64,000 nucleotides of DNA. Origin: Actinomycetota bacterium. GTDB lineage: Bacteria > Actinomycetota > Geothermincolia > Geothermincolales > RBG-13-55-18. How positions within the stretch are numbered: position 1 is the first letter of the stretch; every line of letters begins with the position of its first letter. The notes under the pieces are model-generated. The model searched no databases. It saw only the letters and a program-made list of their open reading frames with translations, and was not told where the DNA came from. Shown here one piece after another: positions 61,452 to 64,000 of this stretch. The DNA is taken from the NCBI GenBank assembly GCA_028697145.1, contig JAQVFR010000009.1, forward strand, positions 1 through 64,000, written 5' to 3'. The position numbers and the translations under genes are program-made.

Positions 61452-61562
61452 AAGTGAGCCTGCTCGAACGCTTTCCCGATCATTGTCTTCCGCTGCTTTA
61501 GCGCGGTACACCCATAACTCACTCAGCAGGTTCTCGTTGTGTTTCTCCCCGAAAATGACAAC

Positions 61563-61616
61563 TTGACATATATCTGAGATATATGTTACATAACGTGATA
61601 CAACGTAACACAACGT
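61563..61616 (+). promoter_or_regulatory. Promoter with palindrome in the spacer and three iterons
   Basis: Perfect -35 TTGACA (61563-61568) with a probable -10 TACATA (61587-61592). A 21-bp perfect palindrome (61566-61586: ACATATATCT, G, AGATATATGT) fills the spacer. AACGT then repeats exactly every 10 bp at 61592, 61602 and 61612. Next gene is the HTH regulator. Confidence 0.7.
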
Positions 61617-61637
61617 AAGCTATATGGGAGAGATATA

Positions 61638-62075
61638 TTGCGCAACTACCTCAACACCCACCATGTGGCCAAGAGCCTGGGGGTAAACGTGCAGACGGTA
61701 CGCCACTATATCCGCCAGGGAGAACTGCGCGCGGCACGGGTGGGCAAGAGATACGTGGTCACCCAGGAGGACATAGACGACTTCCTGGAGGGGCGAAAAC
61801 AGAAGAGGTCCCTGGAGAGCATCGGCCTCACGGACAAGGGGCGGGAGGCAGTGCGCAGGATCAAGGAGGACGCGGACAGGATCCTCGCTTACCTGAGGGA
61901 ATGTCCGGGAGCGGGGACTTCCGAGATCGCCGCCGCCCTCGGCCTGGAGGACATGGCGGCGCAGCGGGCACTGCGCAGGCTGGAGGCAAGGGGAATGGCT
62001 TATTGCGAGCCATCGGGTGCGAAGCCGGACAGGGTCAGCGACCCCTGGCATGCCGGCACCGGACAGTCGGAATAG
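61638..62075 (+). CDS. BldC/excisionase-type HTH regulator with extra C-terminal domain
   Basis: 145 residues. N-terminal HTH_17/MerR-like fold: HHVAKSLGVNVQTVRHYIRQ, then the beta wing ARVGKRYVVTQEDIDDFL. Length and helix match BldC and phage excisionases, which bind tandem direct repeats. A C-terminal half (about 75-130) looks like a second winged helix (DADRILAYLRECPGAGTSEI) and is absent from BldC. TTG start at 61638 with GGGAGAG five bases upstream. The palindrome and iterons just upstream suggest autoregulation. Followed by SCP2 83 bp downstream. Confidence 0.75.
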   Translation: MRNYLNTHHVAKSLGVNVQTVRHYIRQGELRAARVGKRYVVTQEDIDDFLEGRKQKRSLESIGLTDKGREAVRRIKEDADRILAYLRECPGAGTSEIAAALGLEDMAAQRALRRLEARGMAYCEPSGAKPDRVSDPWHAGTGQSE

Positions 62076-62158
62076 CGCCCGCCTCGGCGGCATCCCGGCT
62101 TCGGGACGGGCATCGCCGCCGGATGGTATCCAGAGCGGCCTGAAAGGGGGAAAGGGGA

Positions 62159-62698
62159 ATGACAGAGAGCAGCCTCGGGATACAGGAATACCTGGAGACC
62201 TATATCCCGGACCTGGTGGCGAAGCGCATGGGGGAGAAGCCCGTGTCCGATATGGAGGGCACCGACTTCACGCTCAACGTCACCATCAAGGGCGAGAAGA
62301 CCTTCTCGTTCGGGATATCCATCAAGGACGCGAAGGAGATCTCCGTGATCGAGGGGGGCATCGAGAACCCCATGCTGGAGGTGGTCCTCTCCGAGGACTT
62401 CGTGAAGCCCCTGGTGGACCTGGCGTCCTCCTTCACCGGGCGCAAGCAGTACGACGCGGTCAGCCAGACTAAGGGCACGGTCGATTTCGAAGTGGGTATG
62501 CCGGGTGACTGGACCTTGCCGGTGCAAGCCGTCTTCAACGGCGCCTCCCAGCCCAGCCTGAGGATAGCGGGCTCGTCCAGCGATCTAGCCAGGATCGCGA
62601 CGGGAGAGCTCAACGGCCCCACGGCCTTCATGCAGGGGAAGATAAAGTTCGAGGGCGACATGGCCTTCGGCCTCTCCCTCGGCAGTATCTTCATGTAA
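62159..62698 (+). CDS. SCP2-like sterol/lipid-binding protein
   Basis: 179 residues. The C-terminal half carries the SCP2 pattern ending QGKIKFEGDMAFGLSLGSIF, and the N-terminal part has DFTLNVTIKGEKTFSFGI. Such proteins carry fatty acyl-CoAs or other lipids. GGGGGAAAGGGGA precedes the ATG. Same strand as, and 83 bp after, the BldC-like gene; the NDP-ligase half also lies upstream, so a shared lipid role is possible. Confidence 0.75.
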   Translation: MTESSLGIQEYLETYIPDLVAKRMGEKPVSDMEGTDFTLNVTIKGEKTFSFGISIKDAKEISVIEGGIENPMLEVVLSEDFVKPLVDLASSFTGRKQYDAVSQTKGTVDFEVGMPGDWTLPVQAVFNGASQPSLRIAGSSSDLARIATGELNGPTAFMQGKIKFEGDMAFGLSLGSIFM

Positions 62699-62733
62699 GA
62701 CGCCGACCCGACGGGATGCGCGGTACAACCATC

Positions 62734-63228
62734 ATGGATACGGAGAATCGAAAGAAGGCGCGCGGGTTCTCGCTAGCGCGCGCGGACGGAGAGATGGCCT
62801 ATATCGTGGAGAAGAGCGATCACGGGACGCTGGCCGCCTGGGCGATCGCCTGCGTCGAGCGCGTCCTCCCTTACTACGAGAAGGAATATCCCGAGGACGA
62901 TCGCCCCCGCAAGGCCCTGCAGACCTGCCAGGCGTGGATAGACACGGGGGTCTTCAGTATGGCGGTCATACGCGAGGCCGCGCTCGCGGCCCATGCCGCC
63001 GCCCGCGAGGTCGGAGAGGACAGCGCCGCCCGGTCCGCCGCCCGTGCCGCGGGCCAGGCGGCGGCTACCGCGCACGTCCCCGCCCATTCCGTCGCCGCCG
63101 CGAACTATGCCTTGCAGGCGGTCCACCGTGCCGCAAGTCCCCCCGACGCGGACGGCGCCGTTGCCGCTGAGCGTGACTGGCAATACCGGCACCTGCTGGC
63201 ATTGAGGGAGGGGCGCTCCGCGGGGTGA
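62734..63228 (+). CDS. Imm-5-like putative immunity protein
   Basis: 164 residues, helical and Ala-rich: HGTLAAWAIACVERVLPYYE, then PEDDRPRKALQTC and ARAAGQAAATAHVPAHSV. This matches my memory of the putative immunity protein family (Imm-5), common in actinobacterial chromosomes. No toxin is visible nearby. Start uncertain between 62716 and 62734; neither has a strong ribosome site. Found 35 bp after the SCP2 gene. Confidence 0.6.
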   Translation: MDTENRKKARGFSLARADGEMAYIVEKSDHGTLAAWAIACVERVLPYYEKEYPEDDRPRKALQTCQAWIDTGVFSMAVIREAALAAHAAAREVGEDSAARSAARAAGQAAATAHVPAHSVAAANYALQAVHRAASPPDADGAVAAERDWQYRHLLALREGRSAG

Positions 63229-63274
63229 TCTTTCCACGACGCCTCGCGTCATGCCGTGAAGCGGGCGGGCCGTC

Positions 63275-64000
63275 CTAGGCGTCCCGCAGGCGGTCCTTCA
63301 TGATCTTGCCCCCGGGGTTCATGGGCAGGGGCATGTCGGAGATGACCACGAAGTCGGGGACCTTGTATTCGGCTATCTTCCCCTTGCAGAACTCCAGGAC
63401 TTCCCCGGCGGTTATGGTGTGGCCGGGCATGGGAAAGACCACGGCCTTTATCTTTTCCCCCAGCACCTGGTCCGGCACCCCGATCACCGCCACCTGCAGC
63501 ACCTTGGGGTTCATGGTGATGAGGTTTTCCACCTCCACCGAATACACGTTCTCGCCGCCCCTGAGTATCATGTCCTTCTTGCGGTCTACGATGGTGTAGA
63601 ACCCCTCCTCGTCCTTGACCACCACGTCCCCCGAGCGGTGCCACCTGCGCCCCCCCTCGTCGATGACGAAGAACTCGCTGGTCTTGTCGGGAAGGTTCCA
63701 GTAGCCGCGGCATACCCCAGAGCCGCTGATGAGCAGCTCGCCCGGCTCTCCCAGCGAAACCTCCCGCAGCCGGTCGTCCACCACCTTGAAGAGGGTCGGG
63801 GGCGTCGGCCAACCTATGGACGTCCCCCGCTTGATGACCTGCTCCGGGGGCAGGATGGAGCCCGCGCCCACCGAGGTGGTCTCGGTCATGCCGAAGCCGT
63901 TGCCTATCTTTGCGTCGGGGAAATCCCTGAGCATGAGCTCTCCCAGTTCGGCCGGCATGGGGGACCCGCCCTGGAACATCAGGCGCAGGTTTCCGGCTTC
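63275..64000 (-). CDS. AMP-forming acyl-CoA synthetase, C-terminal part (cut by window edge)
   Basis: Partial: the reading frame continues past the window. The visible 241 residues hold GMTETTS, WHRSGDVVVKDEEGFYTI, DRKKDMILRGGENVYSVEVE and the C-terminal lysine in LPMNPGGKIMK. Second ANL enzyme in the window besides the one at 12270. Its N-terminal substrate pocket lies outside the window, so specificity cannot be judged. Confidence 0.85.
   Translation of the reverse strand, partial: EAGNLRLMFQGGSPMPAELGELMLRDFPDAKIGNGFGMTETTSVGAGSILPPEQVIKRGTSIGWPTPPTLFKVVDDRLREVSLGEPGELLISGSGVCRGYWNLPDKTSEFFVIDEGGRRWHRSGDVVVKDEEGFYTIVDRKKDMILRGGENVYSVEVENLITMNPKVLQVAVIGVPDQVLGEKIKAVVFPMPGHTITAGEVLEFCKGKIAEYKVPDFVVISDMPLPMNPGGKIMKDRLRDA

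Noticed and set aside
50985..63228. Prophage remnant (holin-like plus immunity-like genes)
   Set aside because: No integrase, structural or lysis genes, and both families are common chromosomal genes.

Overview
The window is high-GC bacterial DNA packed with genes on both strands. It most likely comes from a non-model member of the Actinomycetota. The best single clue is a 31-codon gene for the tiny basic ribosomal protein bS22 (AURKAIP1/COX24 family), which is largely an actinobacterial marker. It is supported by a DivIVA/Wag31-like protein, an A-type RNase P RNA, several start codons placed directly behind a TATAAT box (leaderless style), and many GTG/TTG starts preceded by strong GGAGG sites. 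I cannot name the species. No transposase, integrase, CRISPR array or plasmid replication gene was seen, so this reads as ordinary chromosome rich in lineage-specific genes.

Layout. 0.1-8 kb: carotenoid-type FAD desaturase, gamma-carbonic anhydrase, EamA exporter, an orphan FtsX-type permease behind a direct repeat, zinc-ribbon protein, bS22. 8-15.5 kb: a secreted M61-like protein, an ECF sigma factor translationally coupled to a FecR/fibronectin-like membrane protein, an acyl-CoA ligase, and a 650-bp gap that appears to hold a small RNA gene or structured leader before a secreted SdrD-B-like protein. 15.5-24.5 kb: lipoproteins (one DUF3160), a duplicated CxxC protein, an alkyl-DHAP-synthase-like flavoprotein, a phosphoesterase and a HEAT-repeat protein. 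24.6-33.2 kb: HU, tRNA-Lys(CTT), a second HEAT protein, an Fe-S protein, a subtilase, a URO-D-family protein, cupin, a DUF5661-like protein and a second phosphoesterase. 33.2-42.5 kb: a five-GAF soluble histidine kinase, a 1,425-residue HEAT-repeat protein and DivIVA. 42.5-50.4 kb: tandem SDR paralogues, thioesterase, ketopantoate reductase, CAP protein, MFS transporter, alpha/beta hydrolase and a RecB-type Fe-S nuclease. 50.4-64 kb: membrane proteins, a glycosidase coupled to a small Cys-rich protein, the second copy of the CxxC family, rnpB, an orphan Phd-like antitoxin, YccF, amidohydrolase, creatininase, a CoA-ligase alpha-type protein, a BldC/excisionase-like regulator with a striking operator and iteron array, an SCP2 protein, an Imm-5-like protein, and an acyl-CoA ligase cut by the window edge.

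How the genes may work together (inference): lipid and acyl-CoA handling recurs (two AMP-forming ligases, one NDP-forming half-ligase, thioesterase, SCP2, ether-lipid-type flavoprotein, paired SDRs). A second theme is cell-surface proteins (at least six lipoprotein or secreted proteins). A third is large repeat scaffolds: three HEAT proteins, one giant. The least-described items are the tandem CxxC/V4R-like family (two genes, four copies of the unit), the giant HEAT protein whose linkers are expanded by DNA tandem repeats, the candidate ncRNA near 14.1 kb, and the BldC-like gene with a 21-bp palindrome in its promoter spacer followed by three 10-bp-spaced direct repeats.
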